A stretch of DNA of 64,000 nucleotides from Flavobacteria bacterium RIFCSPLOWO2_12_FULL_35_11 (GTDB taxonomy: Bacteria > Bacteroidota > Bacteroidia > Flavobacteriales > Flavobacteriaceae): positions 1 through 64,000 of the forward strand of contig MGWK01000056.1 in the NCBI GenBank assembly GCA_001800975.1, in the 5' to 3' direction. Positions within the stretch are counted from its first letter, which is position 1. The number at the start of each line of letters is the position of its first letter. The translations under genes were made by a program, and so were the position numbers. The notes beneath the pieces are model-generated. The model did not search any database. It was not told where the DNA came from and saw only the letters and a list, made by a program, of their open reading frames with translations. This document shows positions 33,983 to 42,536 of the stretch, piece by piece.

Positions 33983-34939
33983 ATGAACTACACGCTGCTC
34001 TCTTCACCCCTGCAAGGATTTACCGATTTTCGGTTTAGAAACGCCTTTAACACCATTTTTGGCGGCATAGACACCTTTTATTCGCCTTATATTCGCTTAA
34101 ACGGAAGTCTGGTGATCAAAAAGGCGTATGAGCGCGACTTGCTTCCCGAAAACAATGTGGGTTTGGAAGTGATTCCGCAAATTATCACCAATGATGCAGA
34201 TGAATTTTTGTTCGTGGCCAACTATGTGCAGCAACTTGGCTATAAAGAATTAAACTGGAATTTAGGCTGTCCGTACCCAATGGTCACCAAATGCGGTATG
34301 GGTTCCGGACTCATCAGCGACCCGGAAAGAATTGACAAGATTCTTGAAAAAGTACACGCTGAATCGGATATTATTGTATCGATGAAAATGCGTTTGGGAT
34401 ACGAAAACACGGAAGAAATTTTGCGGGTTTTGCCAGTTTTGGAAAAATATCCCATAAAAAACGTTGCCATCCACGCACGCATTGGAAAACAATTGTATAA
34501 AGGCGGCGTGCATTTAGATGCGTTTCAACAATGCGTCAACCAAACCAGCCTGAAACTGTATTACAACGGCGACATTACTTCGGTGGCGAAATTTCACGAA
34601 ATGCAAGAACGCTTTCCAAGCATTGACCACTGGATGATTGGACGGGGATTGATTGCCGATCCTTTTTTGCCGAGTATGATAAAAAGCAATACCGCACAAT
34701 ACCCTGCAAACAAACTTGAAATGTTTAGGACGTTTCACGACACGCTTTTCCAAAATTACAGTGAATCGTTGTCGGGTTCAACGCATCTTTTATTGAAAAT
34801 GTACCATTTGTGGGAATACTTTTCCGTGCTGTTTTCAAATCCGCACAAAGCGTTAAAAAAAATTAAAAAAGCAGGCAGCATTAAAAATTACCAAGCGGCT
34901 GTAAAAGAAATTTTGGACACGGAACGTGATCTTCGATAG
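33983..34939 (+). CDS. tRNA-dihydrouridine synthase
   Basis: A 318-residue FMN enzyme that reduces uridines in tRNA D-loops. It has SSPLQGFTDFRFRNAF at the start, NWNLGCPYPMVTKCGMGSGL with the catalytic Cys, VSMKMRLGY and HARIGKQLYKG, and WMIGRGLIADPFL for phosphate binding. Length matches the DusC-like branch; the exact tRNA position cannot be stated. Confidence 0.93.
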   Translation: MNYTLLSSPLQGFTDFRFRNAFNTIFGGIDTFYSPYIRLNGSLVIKKAYERDLLPENNVGLEVIPQIITNDADEFLFVANYVQQLGYKELNWNLGCPYPMVTKCGMGSGLISDPERIDKILEKVHAESDIIVSMKMRLGYENTEEILRVLPVLEKYPIKNVAIHARIGKQLYKGGVHLDAFQQCVNQTSLKLYYNGDITSVAKFHEMQERFPSIDHWMIGRGLIADPFLPSMIKSNTAQYPANKLEMFRTFHDTLFQNYSESLSGSTHLLLKMYHLWEYFSVLFSNPHKALKKIKKAGSIKNYQAAVKEILDTERDLR

Positions 34940-34965
34940 TAACTTCATAAGTAATTAAGGAATCT

Positions 34966-34999
34966 TCTTGCGCTTGTGCTGAGCGGAGTCGAAGTATGG
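34966..34999. repeat. Short dispersed GC-rich repeat
   Basis: The segment around TGCTGAGCGGAGTCGAAG is much more GC-rich than its surroundings. I recall similar words scattered through Bacteroidota intergenic regions. It lies just after the dus stop. Confidence 0.35.
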
Positions 35000-35056
35000 C
35001 AATCTGTTGTTTTATAAATACAAACCCCTCCAAAACTTCCTCGTTTATATTTCATT

Positions 35057-35095
35057 ATTTTTCCTATATTTGATGGACTACTAAAAAAATTGCAT
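35057..35095 (+). repeat. 39-bp direct repeat, copy 1 (contains a promoter-like TATATTTG)
   Basis: It matches 35670-35708 at all but one base. It includes CCTATATTTGAT, a TAnnTTTG element, and ACTACTAAAAAAATTGCAT. The two copies bracket the STAS-like gene at 35200. Confidence 0.8.
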
Positions 35096-35199
35096 TAGCC
35101 TTACTATAAATTTAGTTTTTTGGATTTAGGATTGTTGAAACAAACTGTTTGGAATTTGGTTTGGCTAATTTTCAAAATTAAAAAAATAACATACCTATT

Positions 35200-35577
35200 A
35201 TGAGTATAGAATATGTAAAACATGATTTGTATCCGGAATCTATATTAATTAGAAATTTTATTGGAAAAGTTGATGTCAATGATATTATTGATTCTTGGGA
35301 ATATCTAAATAAAAACAAGCTAATTGATAAAAAAATTAAAGGCGTAATAACTAATTTAACTGGCTGTGAATTGATCATGGATATGGAAAGTTTTAAAACT
35401 CTGATTGCCTATCTAAAAAAAGAGGATTACATTAAAAAAATTAAACTAGCCGTAATTTCAAACATTCCAGAAACAATAGTTTTTCCATTTTTAGGTGAAA
35501 TTCAAGAAAGTGAATTAAAAATTAAACCATTCTCAACAATGGAAGCTGCTGTTGATTGGATATCAAAGGGTTTATAA
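35200..35577 (+). CDS. SpoIIAA/STAS-like protein
   Basis: A 125-residue soluble alpha/beta protein. The opening strands, GKVDVNDIIDSWEYLNKN, KGVITNLTG and the ending MEAAVDWISKGL resemble SpoIIAA-like or SEC14/STAS small domains. It is flanked by nearly identical 39-bp repeats. Function unknown. Confidence 0.65.
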   Translation: MSIEYVKHDLYPESILIRNFIGKVDVNDIIDSWEYLNKNKLIDKKIKGVITNLTGCELIMDMESFKTLIAYLKKEDYIKKIKLAVISNIPETIVFPFLGEIQESELKIKPFSTMEAAVDWISKGL

Positions 35578-35669
35578 TAAATCTTGGAATCTGAGTCTTA
35601 TATGCATAAAATGAAAAACATTCAACACGTAATTTCGACTCTCGAAAAACTTCCCTTTTTTATCTCCTA

Positions 35670-35708
35670 ATTTTTCCTATATTTGATCGACTACTAAAAA
35701 AATTGCAT
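35670..35708 (+). repeat. 39-bp direct repeat, copy 2
   Basis: Copy of 35057-35095 with one G-to-C difference. It lies upstream of the HEPN-like gene and may serve as its promoter. Confidence 0.8.
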
Positions 35709-35803
35709 ACGTATTCACATAAAAATGATTGTTGTTGGGCTGAAGAGGTCTAATGTGTAGGATTTTTAGTTGGATAGAGTTAGTAATTCACTAGGCGCTA
35801 TAA

Positions 35804-36517
35804 ATGAATAAAAAAATAATTAAACCACGTTACTTTAAATTTCCATCATTAGGAGAAAGAAAGGCACTTTCAAATGCAATCCCTAAATATGAAAGACTAA
35901 CTTTTAATCAAATAAACGCAATAAGTTCTGCACTGAACAGAGAATATAACTTTGATGAAATAAACAGAATTGACAATTTATATTATTGGAATTATATTTT
36001 TTCAAAGAAGCTTTTTAAACTTAGTGAAACTCACCTATTCCTCCTAACACATTATGAAAGAGGATTTAAGGAAAAAATATTGGATTGCAATCAAAGAGAA
36101 TTAGTTGACAACATTTTATTTAATTATTTTACAGAAATATTTTATTACTTTTTCTTTTCTGCTCTTGAAACATTAGCACATATACTAAATAAGCAACACA
36201 AGCTAAAATTTAAGGATCATAAAGTAAAATTCAATAATGAATTAATTGAAAAAATAGAAAATGAAAGTATTAAAAGCATAATATTGAAATTTAATTGTTC
36301 AATAGAAAACGCTAGGGAAAAAAGAAATAGTTTTACACATAGATTTCCTAAAAACGAGAAAGACTTTAGAACCAAGTCTAGTGTTGTAAATGGTCGAAAT
36401 ACTTTATCTGCTGGTAGTGGTGAATTTATTTCAAATTACGAATTTTTAAAAAATATAAATGAAAGTTCCGAATTATTTAAGAAACTACTTGATAATTTAA
36501 AATTAGAAATAAAATAA
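35804..36517 (+). CDS. HEPN-like protein, possible defence gene
   Basis: A 237-residue, Lys, Asn and Phe rich helical protein. EKRNSFTH (172-179) contains R-x(4)-H (Arg174 to His179), the catalytic motif of HEPN RNases, and it follows a helix with an ALETLAH segment as in HEPN bundles. The gene is more AT-rich than housekeeping neighbours and precedes a restriction endonuclease gene. No antitoxin partner is evident. HEPN assignment is inference from one motif. Confidence 0.5.
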   Translation: MNKKIIKPRYFKFPSLGERKALSNAIPKYERLTFNQINAISSALNREYNFDEINRIDNLYYWNYIFSKKLFKLSETHLFLLTHYERGFKEKILDCNQRELVDNILFNYFTEIFYYFFFSALETLAHILNKQHKLKFKDHKVKFNNELIEKIENESIKSIILKFNCSIENAREKRNSFTHRFPKNEKDFRTKSSVVNGRNTLSAGSGEFISNYEFLKNINESSELFKKLLDNLKLEIK

Positions 36518-36539
36518 AGAAAGCCATACAGGTAACAAT

Positions 36540-36593
36540 ATATAAAATTTATGCTCAAATCGGATTTAGTACAAACCGACAAACATTCAATAA
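36540..36593 (+). repeat. Imperfect 54-bp direct repeat, left copy
   Basis: It aligns without gaps to 38499-38552 with about eight to ten differences, sharing ATATAAAATTTATGCT and ACCGACAAA-ATTCAAT. The copies bracket the restriction endonuclease gene. A small hairpin (AAAAATC, 3-base loop, GATTTTT) follows at 36611-36627. Confidence 0.65.
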
Positions 36594-36699
36594 TAATATT
36601 GCTTCGGCGGAAAAATCTCCGATTTTTACGTCGCACAAATCATAATACAAAACCATTATACGCTATTTCATAAAAAAAACAAAAATAACTAATATACAA

Positions 36700-38475
36700 A
36701 TGACCAAAGATTTAATTCAAATTAACTATCGTCAAGAATATGTAGGTATTAGGACTTACAAGATAAAGTATATTGCAGAAATTACTCATAGAGGATTTAA
36801 TGACTTTAAAGTTCTAACTTCTGACCATAGTGGGATTTTACAGAATAAAGTTATTGCACATATCGCTAAACTTGAAGAAAAGTGGGACAAAATTGTTGAA
36901 AAAGAAAATATTTTCAGAAGCAAAGAAGAAATTCAAAAGGAAGCAAACTTGTTGACAAAAGGAGCAATAAATGCTCTAAAAGAAATTGACAATATATTAT
37001 TGCATACTTTGGAAGTTGATGACACAGTTGATTGGGAGCAATTAAAGGATAAAACTAAATTCAATTTCCCAACACCTGAAAAAGAATTAAATAAATTATT
37101 GTCAGCAATTACAAAACCAAAACAACCTTCAAACCTTGATTATTCTAAAAAGCCAGAAACAATAAGCTTTCAGCCTAGACTTTCATTTTTAGACAAAATA
37201 ATTAAGTCGAAAAAAGAAAATAAAATTGAACAAGCTAATTCGATTTTTGAAAAAGCATTAAATGATTGGGTACAAAATTGTAAAACAATTGATGATGCTA
37301 ACCAAAATTTAAAAAATAAATTTCAAAATGAAATTTCAAATTATGAGAAAGAAATTGAAAAAGTAAAACAAAAAAATATCTCTGACATTAAAAATTGGGA
37401 AAAAGAAAAATTTGAATTTATTTCAAATCAAGAGCAAGCCAATATAAAAGTGGACGAAATGAAACAAATGTATTTAAAACTTGATCTTAGTTCTGTAATT
37501 GAATATTGTGATTTGGTGCTTAACAACTCACAATATCCAGTAAGTTTTCCAAAAAGTTATGAAATTGATTACAATTCAGAATCAAAAATTTTAATAGTTG
37601 AATACTCACTTCCTTCTATTGAAGAATTGCCAACATTAAATGAGATAAAAGTTATAAAAAATGAACTCAAAGAATATCATATTTCAGAAGCACAACTTTT
37701 AAAAATGTTTGATGCAACAATGTATAATATTACGTTGAGAACATTACACGAACTATTTGAAGCCGATATTGCTAATGCTATTGAAGCGATTTCTTTTAAT
37801 GGTTGGGTAAATTCTATTAATAAAGCAACAGGTAAAAGAGAAAACAACTGTATTTTATCAATATTAGCTAAAAAATTGGAATTTATGGAAATCAATTTAA
37901 AACACGTTGATCCTAAAACTTGTTTTAAAAATTTTAAAGGTATTGGTAGTAGTAAATTAAATGGACTTACTGCAATTCAACCAATTTTACAAATTAGCAG
38001 AACAGACAGGCGATTTACAAATCATTATGAAGTAGCTGATTCAATTGACAGTTCAACAAATTTAGCATCAATGGATTGGGAAGATTTTGAAAATTTGATA
38101 AGAGAAGTTTTCGGAAAAGAGTTTAGTTCAAATGGTGGCGAAGTTAAAGTAACGCAAGCCAGCAGAGATGGTGGCGTAGATGCAATTGCATTTGACCCAG
38201 ACCCAATTAGAGGAGGCAAAATTGTAATTCAAGCAAAAAGATATACAAATACAGTTGGCGTTTCTGCTGTGAGAGATTTATATGGAACAGTCATGAATGA
38301 AGGTGCAACAAAGGGCATACTTGTTACAACGGCAGACTACGGACCAGATGCTTATGAATTTGTGAAAGGAAAACCTTTAACACTTATGAATGGTGCAAAC
38401 TTACTATACTTGCTCGAAAAACACGGACATCAAGCTAAGATTGACATTAAAGAAGCGAGAGAAAATATGAGGTAG
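36700..38475 (+). CDS. Mrr-type restriction endonuclease with long coiled-coil N-terminus
   Basis: A 591-residue protein. Residues 1-300 are mostly charged helices and coiled coil (about 150-270). The C-terminus (about 455-580) is a PD-(D/E)xK nuclease of the Mrr type: MDWEDFENLIREVFG, Asp490 and Asp494 (RDGGVDAIAF), and Gln511-Ala-Lys513 (VIQAKRY), then ILVTTADYGPDAYEF. Mrr-type proteins cut modified or foreign DNA. No methyltransferase gene is nearby, which fits a type IV-like or coiled-coil-sensor system. The repeats on both sides suggest it was acquired as a unit. Confidence 0.85.
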   Translation: MTKDLIQINYRQEYVGIRTYKIKYIAEITHRGFNDFKVLTSDHSGILQNKVIAHIAKLEEKWDKIVEKENIFRSKEEIQKEANLLTKGAINALKEIDNILLHTLEVDDTVDWEQLKDKTKFNFPTPEKELNKLLSAITKPKQPSNLDYSKKPETISFQPRLSFLDKIIKSKKENKIEQANSIFEKALNDWVQNCKTIDDANQNLKNKFQNEISNYEKEIEKVKQKNISDIKNWEKEKFEFISNQEQANIKVDEMKQMYLKLDLSSVIEYCDLVLNNSQYPVSFPKSYEIDYNSESKILIVEYSLPSIEELPTLNEIKVIKNELKEYHISEAQLLKMFDATMYNITLRTLHELFEADIANAIEAISFNGWVNSINKATGKRENNCILSILAKKLEFMEINLKHVDPKTCFKNFKGIGSSKLNGLTAIQPILQISRTDRRFTNHYEVADSIDSSTNLASMDWEDFENLIREVFGKEFSSNGGEVKVTQASRDGGVDAIAFDPDPIRGGKIVIQAKRYTNTVGVSAVRDLYGTVMNEGATKGILVTTADYGPDAYEFVKGKPLTLMNGANLLYLLEKHGHQAKIDIKEARENMR

Positions 38476-38498
38476 AAAAAATTGCTTAGGATATTACC

Positions 38499-38552
38499 AT
38501 ATAAAATTTATGCTTAAATTGGACCCGGTAAAAACCGACAAAGATTCAATAA
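38499..38552 (+). repeat. Imperfect 54-bp direct repeat, right copy
   Basis: Right partner of 36540-36593, ending 7 bases before the lipoprotein start codon, so it holds that gene's leader. It contains a CGGTAAAAACCG hairpin. Confidence 0.65.
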
Positions 38553-38559
38553 AGCTAAT

Positions 38560-39597
38560 ATGACAAAATCCCTCCTAAAATTCCCTTCTTTAATACTTCT
38601 TATTTTTATAATGATTTTTGCAAGCAGTTGCAATAAAGGCAAAGCCCAGGAACCAACCATGGAAAACGGCAAAAAAGACTCTGTAAAAACCATCGCTGCC
38701 CCAGAAAAGAAAATTTCCGCAATCGACACGGTCGATTACAACAATAAAATGTTAGCCTTATCCAATAACGACACCACTGGATTTTGGCCCGTAAAAACTC
38801 CGTATCCATTGCCTGGAGCTGTATTTCCGTACAACAGAATCATTGCCTTTTACGGAAATCTGTATTCCAAAAGAATGGGGATTTTGGGTGAATTGCCTAA
38901 AGAGGAAATGCTTAAAAAACTACAAGGCGAAGTTGCCAAATGGCAGGCAGCCGACCCAACGACAAAAACAATTCCTGCCTTGCACTACATCGCTGTCACG
39001 GCTCAGAGCAAGCCCGGAAAAGCAAATATGCACCGATTGCGAATGCCTTTTAAACAAATAGACACCGTTTTAAATTGGGCAAAATCAATTGATGCTTTGG
39101 TGTTTTTAGATATTCAGGTTGGGCACAGCAATGTAAAGGACGAAGTTACCGCGCTGGAAACCTATCTTAAACTGCCCAACGTTCATTTGGGAATTGATCC
39201 TGAATTTTCCTTAAAAAATGGTCATGTTCCCGGCACCAAAATAGGAACTTACGATGCCAAGGACATCAATAATGTGATTGATATTTTGGCAAACTTGGTT
39301 CGAAAAAATAAGCTGCCGCCAAAAGTTTTGGTCGTACACCGGTTTACGCAAGGAATGGTGACCAATTATAAAAATATAAAAATAGTTCCTGAAGTTCAGG
39401 TAGTTATGGATATGGATGGATTTGGCTCTAAAATTTTAAAAAGATCTACTTACCTGAGATATATTTATAGAGAACCTGTGCAATTTACAGGCTTTAAATT
39501 ATTTTATAAAAACGACAATAAAAATGGATGGGAAATGTATAAGCCCGAAGAGTTATTGAAATTTACGCCCAAACCCATCTATATTCAATATCAGTAA
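38560..39597 (+). CDS. Lipoprotein of unknown function
   Basis: A 345-residue protein with a lipoprotein signal (FASSC, Cys24) and a short linker, then a compact domain starting PGAVFPYNRIIAFYGN. Strands such as IPALHYIAVTAQ, DALVFLDIQVGH, LGIDPEFSL and KVLVVHRFTQGMV follow in a regular beta-alpha order that looks like a TIM barrel. Glu and Asp at strand ends could be catalytic, as in glycosidases, but no family is recognised. Confidence 0.75.
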   Translation: MTKSLLKFPSLILLIFIMIFASSCNKGKAQEPTMENGKKDSVKTIAAPEKKISAIDTVDYNNKMLALSNNDTTGFWPVKTPYPLPGAVFPYNRIIAFYGNLYSKRMGILGELPKEEMLKKLQGEVAKWQAADPTTKTIPALHYIAVTAQSKPGKANMHRLRMPFKQIDTVLNWAKSIDALVFLDIQVGHSNVKDEVTALETYLKLPNVHLGIDPEFSLKNGHVPGTKIGTYDAKDINNVIDILANLVRKNKLPPKVLVVHRFTQGMVTNYKNIKIVPEVQVVMDMDGFGSKILKRSTYLRYIYREPVQFTGFKLFYKNDNKNGWEMYKPEELLKFTPKPIYIQYQ

Positions 39598-39615
39598 TTC
39601 ATCGTGATCCTTTTT

Positions 39616-39646
39616 TTGAGTCAAATTTTGACTAATTTTATCTTTG
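39616..39646 (+). promoter_or_regulatory. Promoter with internal palindrome for the DUF4395 gene
   Basis: TTG (39616-39618), 20 bases, then TATCTTTG (39639-39646) form a full Bacteroidota promoter. Between them lies the perfect 15-base palindrome AGTCAAATTTTGACT (39619-39633), so a dimeric repressor bound there would block polymerase. Confidence 0.65.
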
Positions 39647-39693
39647 TAACAAAAATTATTTATAAACGTCAAATAATATAAAAAAATCAAACG

Positions 39694-40356
39694 ATGAACA
39701 AAGTCATAAAATTTGGGGAAGAAGTAAAAGGATATGATATTCCTGTTTTAAACGAACGAGAAATAAGAGCTGCGGCCGGACTGCTCTTTTTACTGATGTT
39801 TATCTCCATCATGGTCGTAATTCTAAAGGGCGATTTTTTAATGCTAAAATATGCCGTTACCATATTCCTTGCCGATATTTTAATAAGGGTATTTGTGAAT
39901 CCTAAATTTGCGCCGACTTTAATCATGGGACGTTTAATTGTGAGAAATCAAGTTCCCGAATATGTTGGTGCTGCCCAAAAAAAGTTTGCATGGATCATTG
40001 GCGTGGTTTTGGCCACTACCATGTTCGGTCTTTTAGTGGTTGCAAATACTTATAGCCCAATTACAGGCCTTATCTGTTTAATTTGTCTCCTGTTCTTATT
40101 CTTTGAATCGGCATTTGGTATTTGCATAGGATGCAAATTTTATAATTTGTTTTACAAAGAAAAAGCCCAATACTGCCCTGGTGAAGTGTGTGATGTGAAA
40201 TCAAGACAAGATATTCAGAAAACATCCTTCATACAAATCCTAATCGTTTTTGCCTTTATCGCGTACATTTTCTTAACTGTTTTTTTATTTAATGATACTT
40301 TTACGGAACGGCCATCTGACTTGTTTGGAATAGAAAGTACACAACATTCGAATTAA
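39694..40356 (+). CDS. DUF4395 membrane protein
   Basis: A 220-residue protein with four or more membrane segments. It opens with VLNEREIRAAAGLLFLL and has FVNPKFAPTLIMGRLIV, then a Cys-rich ESAFGICIGCKFYNLFY typical of DUF4395, and a further CPGEVC. DUF4395 proteins often accompany thiol or sulfur enzymes. The Cys pairs and palindromic operator suggest redox-linked regulation, which is inference. Confidence 0.82.
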   Translation: MNKVIKFGEEVKGYDIPVLNEREIRAAAGLLFLLMFISIMVVILKGDFLMLKYAVTIFLADILIRVFVNPKFAPTLIMGRLIVRNQVPEYVGAAQKKFAWIIGVVLATTMFGLLVVANTYSPITGLICLICLLFLFFESAFGICIGCKFYNLFYKEKAQYCPGEVCDVKSRQDIQKTSFIQILIVFAFIAYIFLTVFLFNDTFTERPSDLFGIESTQHSN

Positions 40357-40401
40357 AAATTGCGCTATTATTCAAGTTCGAAACTGTTAGAAACTATTAA
40401 A

Positions 40402-40920
40402 ATGAAAACCTACAAACACTTTGAAACTGAACGACTAATTTTACAGCCAACCTCTTCAGCAGATGCCGAATTCATTTTTGAATTGGTAAATACACCGAAA
40501 TGGCTTGCAAATATTGGCGACAGAAACGTGAAATCGGTGGAAGATGCCAAAGCGTATATTGAACATAGAATGACCACTCAATTGGAAAAACTTGGCTATG
40601 GAAATTACACGCTCATCAGAAAAGCTGACAACCTTAAAATAGGCACTTGCGGATTGTATGACCGTGAAGGTTTGGAAGGCATTGATATTGGTTTTGCCTT
40701 GTTGCCGGCTTACGAGAATATGGGTTATGGTTTTGAAAGTGCGGCAAAACTGCTGGAAGTTGGCATTAAAGAGTTTCATATTAAACGCATCAGCGCCATC
40801 ACCACCAAAGAAAATATTCCTTCACAAAAACTCATAGAAAAACTGGGACTTAAATACATCAAAACTGTAAAAATTCCCAATGATGAGGAGGAATTACTGC
40901 TTTATAGTTTAGAATGTTAA
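40402..40920 (+). CDS. GNAT family N-acetyltransferase (RimJ/RimL-like)
   Basis: A 172-residue acetyltransferase: FETERLILQPTSSADAEFIFEL at the start, DIGFALLPAYENMGYGFESAAKLL as the acetyl-CoA region and TTKENIPSQKLIEKLGLK near the end. The start at 40402 matches family length; the frame's first ATG at 40360 adds 14 atypical residues. Probably acetylates a protein N-terminus or small amine. Confidence 0.9.
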   Translation: MKTYKHFETERLILQPTSSADAEFIFELVNTPKWLANIGDRNVKSVEDAKAYIEHRMTTQLEKLGYGNYTLIRKADNLKIGTCGLYDREGLEGIDIGFALLPAYENMGYGFESAAKLLEVGIKEFHIKRISAITTKENIPSQKLIEKLGLKYIKTVKIPNDEEELLLYSLEC

Positions 40921-41046
40921 AATTACGCTACGGAAAGGTTTTAAAATAAAAAGCCACTATTCCATATATTGGTGTAACTTGTATCCCATTGGATTTATTT
41001 GGATATTTTTTTGATAAAAAATAAGCACCAATTAAAGGGAAATATT

Positions 41047-41724
41047 ATGTGTTTTTCAGCAGAAGCAAGTTTTACGGGTGGAATTATCATTTTTTCAATA
41101 GGAATTGCCACCGTTAAAAGCGTTCATAAACCGTCGCAATTGGTATTTGCCATCATCCCTATGTTTTTCGGAATTCAACAAATTACCGAAGGCTTTTTAT
41201 GGCTATCCTTGCAAAATCAGGAATTTCCCAATATTCAAAAGCTCACATCCACTATTTTTTTAATTATGGCAGAAGTCCTCTGGCCTATGATAATTCCACT
41301 TTCCGTATTGTTAATTGAAGAAAACAAAAGCAAAAAAAGAATATTGCGAGTCTTCCTTGTAATGGGAATATTGCTATCCTCCTATTATGCGTATTGTTTA
41401 CTGAATTTCACCGTCAATCCGCAAATTGTAAATTATCATATTCAGTATAACAATGATTTCCCCATAGCTTTCAGAAACTTGGCTTTTGCAGTTTACCTCA
41501 TCGCCACGATTACACCGCTTTTCGTTTCGAGCATTAAAAGAATGAATTATTTAGGCGTATTGATGTTTTTTTCATGCTTAATTTCAGCCCTGTTTTTTAT
41601 GCAATACCTTACTTCGGTATGGTGCTTTTTTGCCGCATTTATAAGCGTGGTGATTTTCTGGATTCTCAAAGATTCAAAAAAGACTTTCAATTTTGAAATG
41701 CTAAATTTGTTGAAAAAGCAGTAA
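41047..41724 (+). CDS. DUF6629 family membrane protein
   Basis: A 225-residue protein with about seven hydrophobic segments. The start MCFSAEASFTGG is the hallmark of the family, and AAAGGGAAA just upstream makes a good ribosome site, so I set the start here rather than 48 bases earlier. FFGIQQITEGFLWL is also typical. Function unknown. Confidence 0.85.
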   Translation: MCFSAEASFTGGIIIFSIGIATVKSVHKPSQLVFAIIPMFFGIQQITEGFLWLSLQNQEFPNIQKLTSTIFLIMAEVLWPMIIPLSVLLIEENKSKKRILRVFLVMGILLSSYYAYCLLNFTVNPQIVNYHIQYNNDFPIAFRNLAFAVYLIATITPLFVSSIKRMNYLGVLMFFSCLISALFFMQYLTSVWCFFAAFISVVIFWILKDSKKTFNFEMLNLLKKQ

Positions 41725-41731
41725 AGAAAAA

Positions 41732-42460
41732 CTACAAATCAAACATATTCGCTTTTCTTGTCCGCTTTTTCAGTTTAAAAATTCGGTCGTGGTAATATTC
41801 CTTTAGCTCATCAATAAACGTCAGCGGATTTTCATATTCGGTCAACACTTTATAGGTGTGTTTGGTTTTGGCAGCTTGCAGCTGTTTTTCCAATTTCAGG
41901 AGCTCATTTTGCAAATAAGCATCTTCTTTGGCAGTTTTTTCAGAAAATTCAGGGAACTGCATCATTGCATTTCCGCTAAAAATGTGCGTATGGAAAATTT
42001 GAAGTTCGTCCAAATTACCAGTTTGGTAAATTTCTATCAATTTAGTGGTCACTTCTGTTGCGAGGTCAATTTTTTCGCCGTGCATCGAAAATTTATCGGG
42101 ATGCACAAAAAGCATGGCTTCCCGGTACAAGCGCTTTTTTTCTTTTTGATCGTCATCGCTAATAACATTCACGTTGTTTTTGGCAATCACTTTTAACCCT
42201 TCAACTTCCTTAAAATTCTTCCCCTTCTTTTTTTGCGCAAAGCGTTTTTCCTTTTTTGCCAATTGCACTTTTTTGTAAAGTACCGTCAACTCTTGTTCCT
42301 CTATAAGTTCATTGGTCAAATGCGAACGCAAAATGGCTTCAAATGCATTTGTTTTTTGCTCAATATCATTAAGTTCTTGTTGCAAAATGGTAATCTTGGC
42401 TTTCAGCAATAAATGCTCTTGCTCAGGATCGTTTGAAACGGGAAGCGTTTTTTTGGTCAT
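41732..42460 (-). CDS. J-domain-like coiled-coil protein
   Basis: A 242-residue protein. Long charged helices flank a central region with KKRLYREAMLFVHPDKFS, where HPDK matches the His-Pro-Asp motif of DnaJ proteins that activates Hsp70. The helix before it also fits helix II of a J domain, but the fold is divergent. There is no membrane segment. It could recruit DnaK to a specific client. I started it at 42460 because the longer frame adds 22 hydrophobic, Cys-rich residues with no counterpart. Confidence 0.6.
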   Translation of the reverse strand: MTKKTLPVSNDPEQEHLLLKAKITILQQELNDIEQKTNAFEAILRSHLTNELIEEQELTVLYKKVQLAKKEKRFAQKKKGKNFKEVEGLKVIAKNNVNVISDDDQKEKKRLYREAMLFVHPDKFSMHGEKIDLATEVTTKLIEIYQTGNLDELQIFHTHIFSGNAMMQFPEFSEKTAKEDAYLQNELLKLEKQLQAAKTKHTYKVLTEYENPLTFIDELKEYYHDRIFKLKKRTRKANMFDL

Positions 42461-42536
42461 TTTACAAAATATCGATGTGCAAATTTGCAAAAAAATTGCA
42501 ATGAAATGACATTGCGGAATTTGCATGATGACAAAT

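Noticed and set aside
36602-36664. Possible small RNA gene between the HEPN-like and nuclease genes
   Set aside because: Only one short weak hairpin; no promoter or clear structure.
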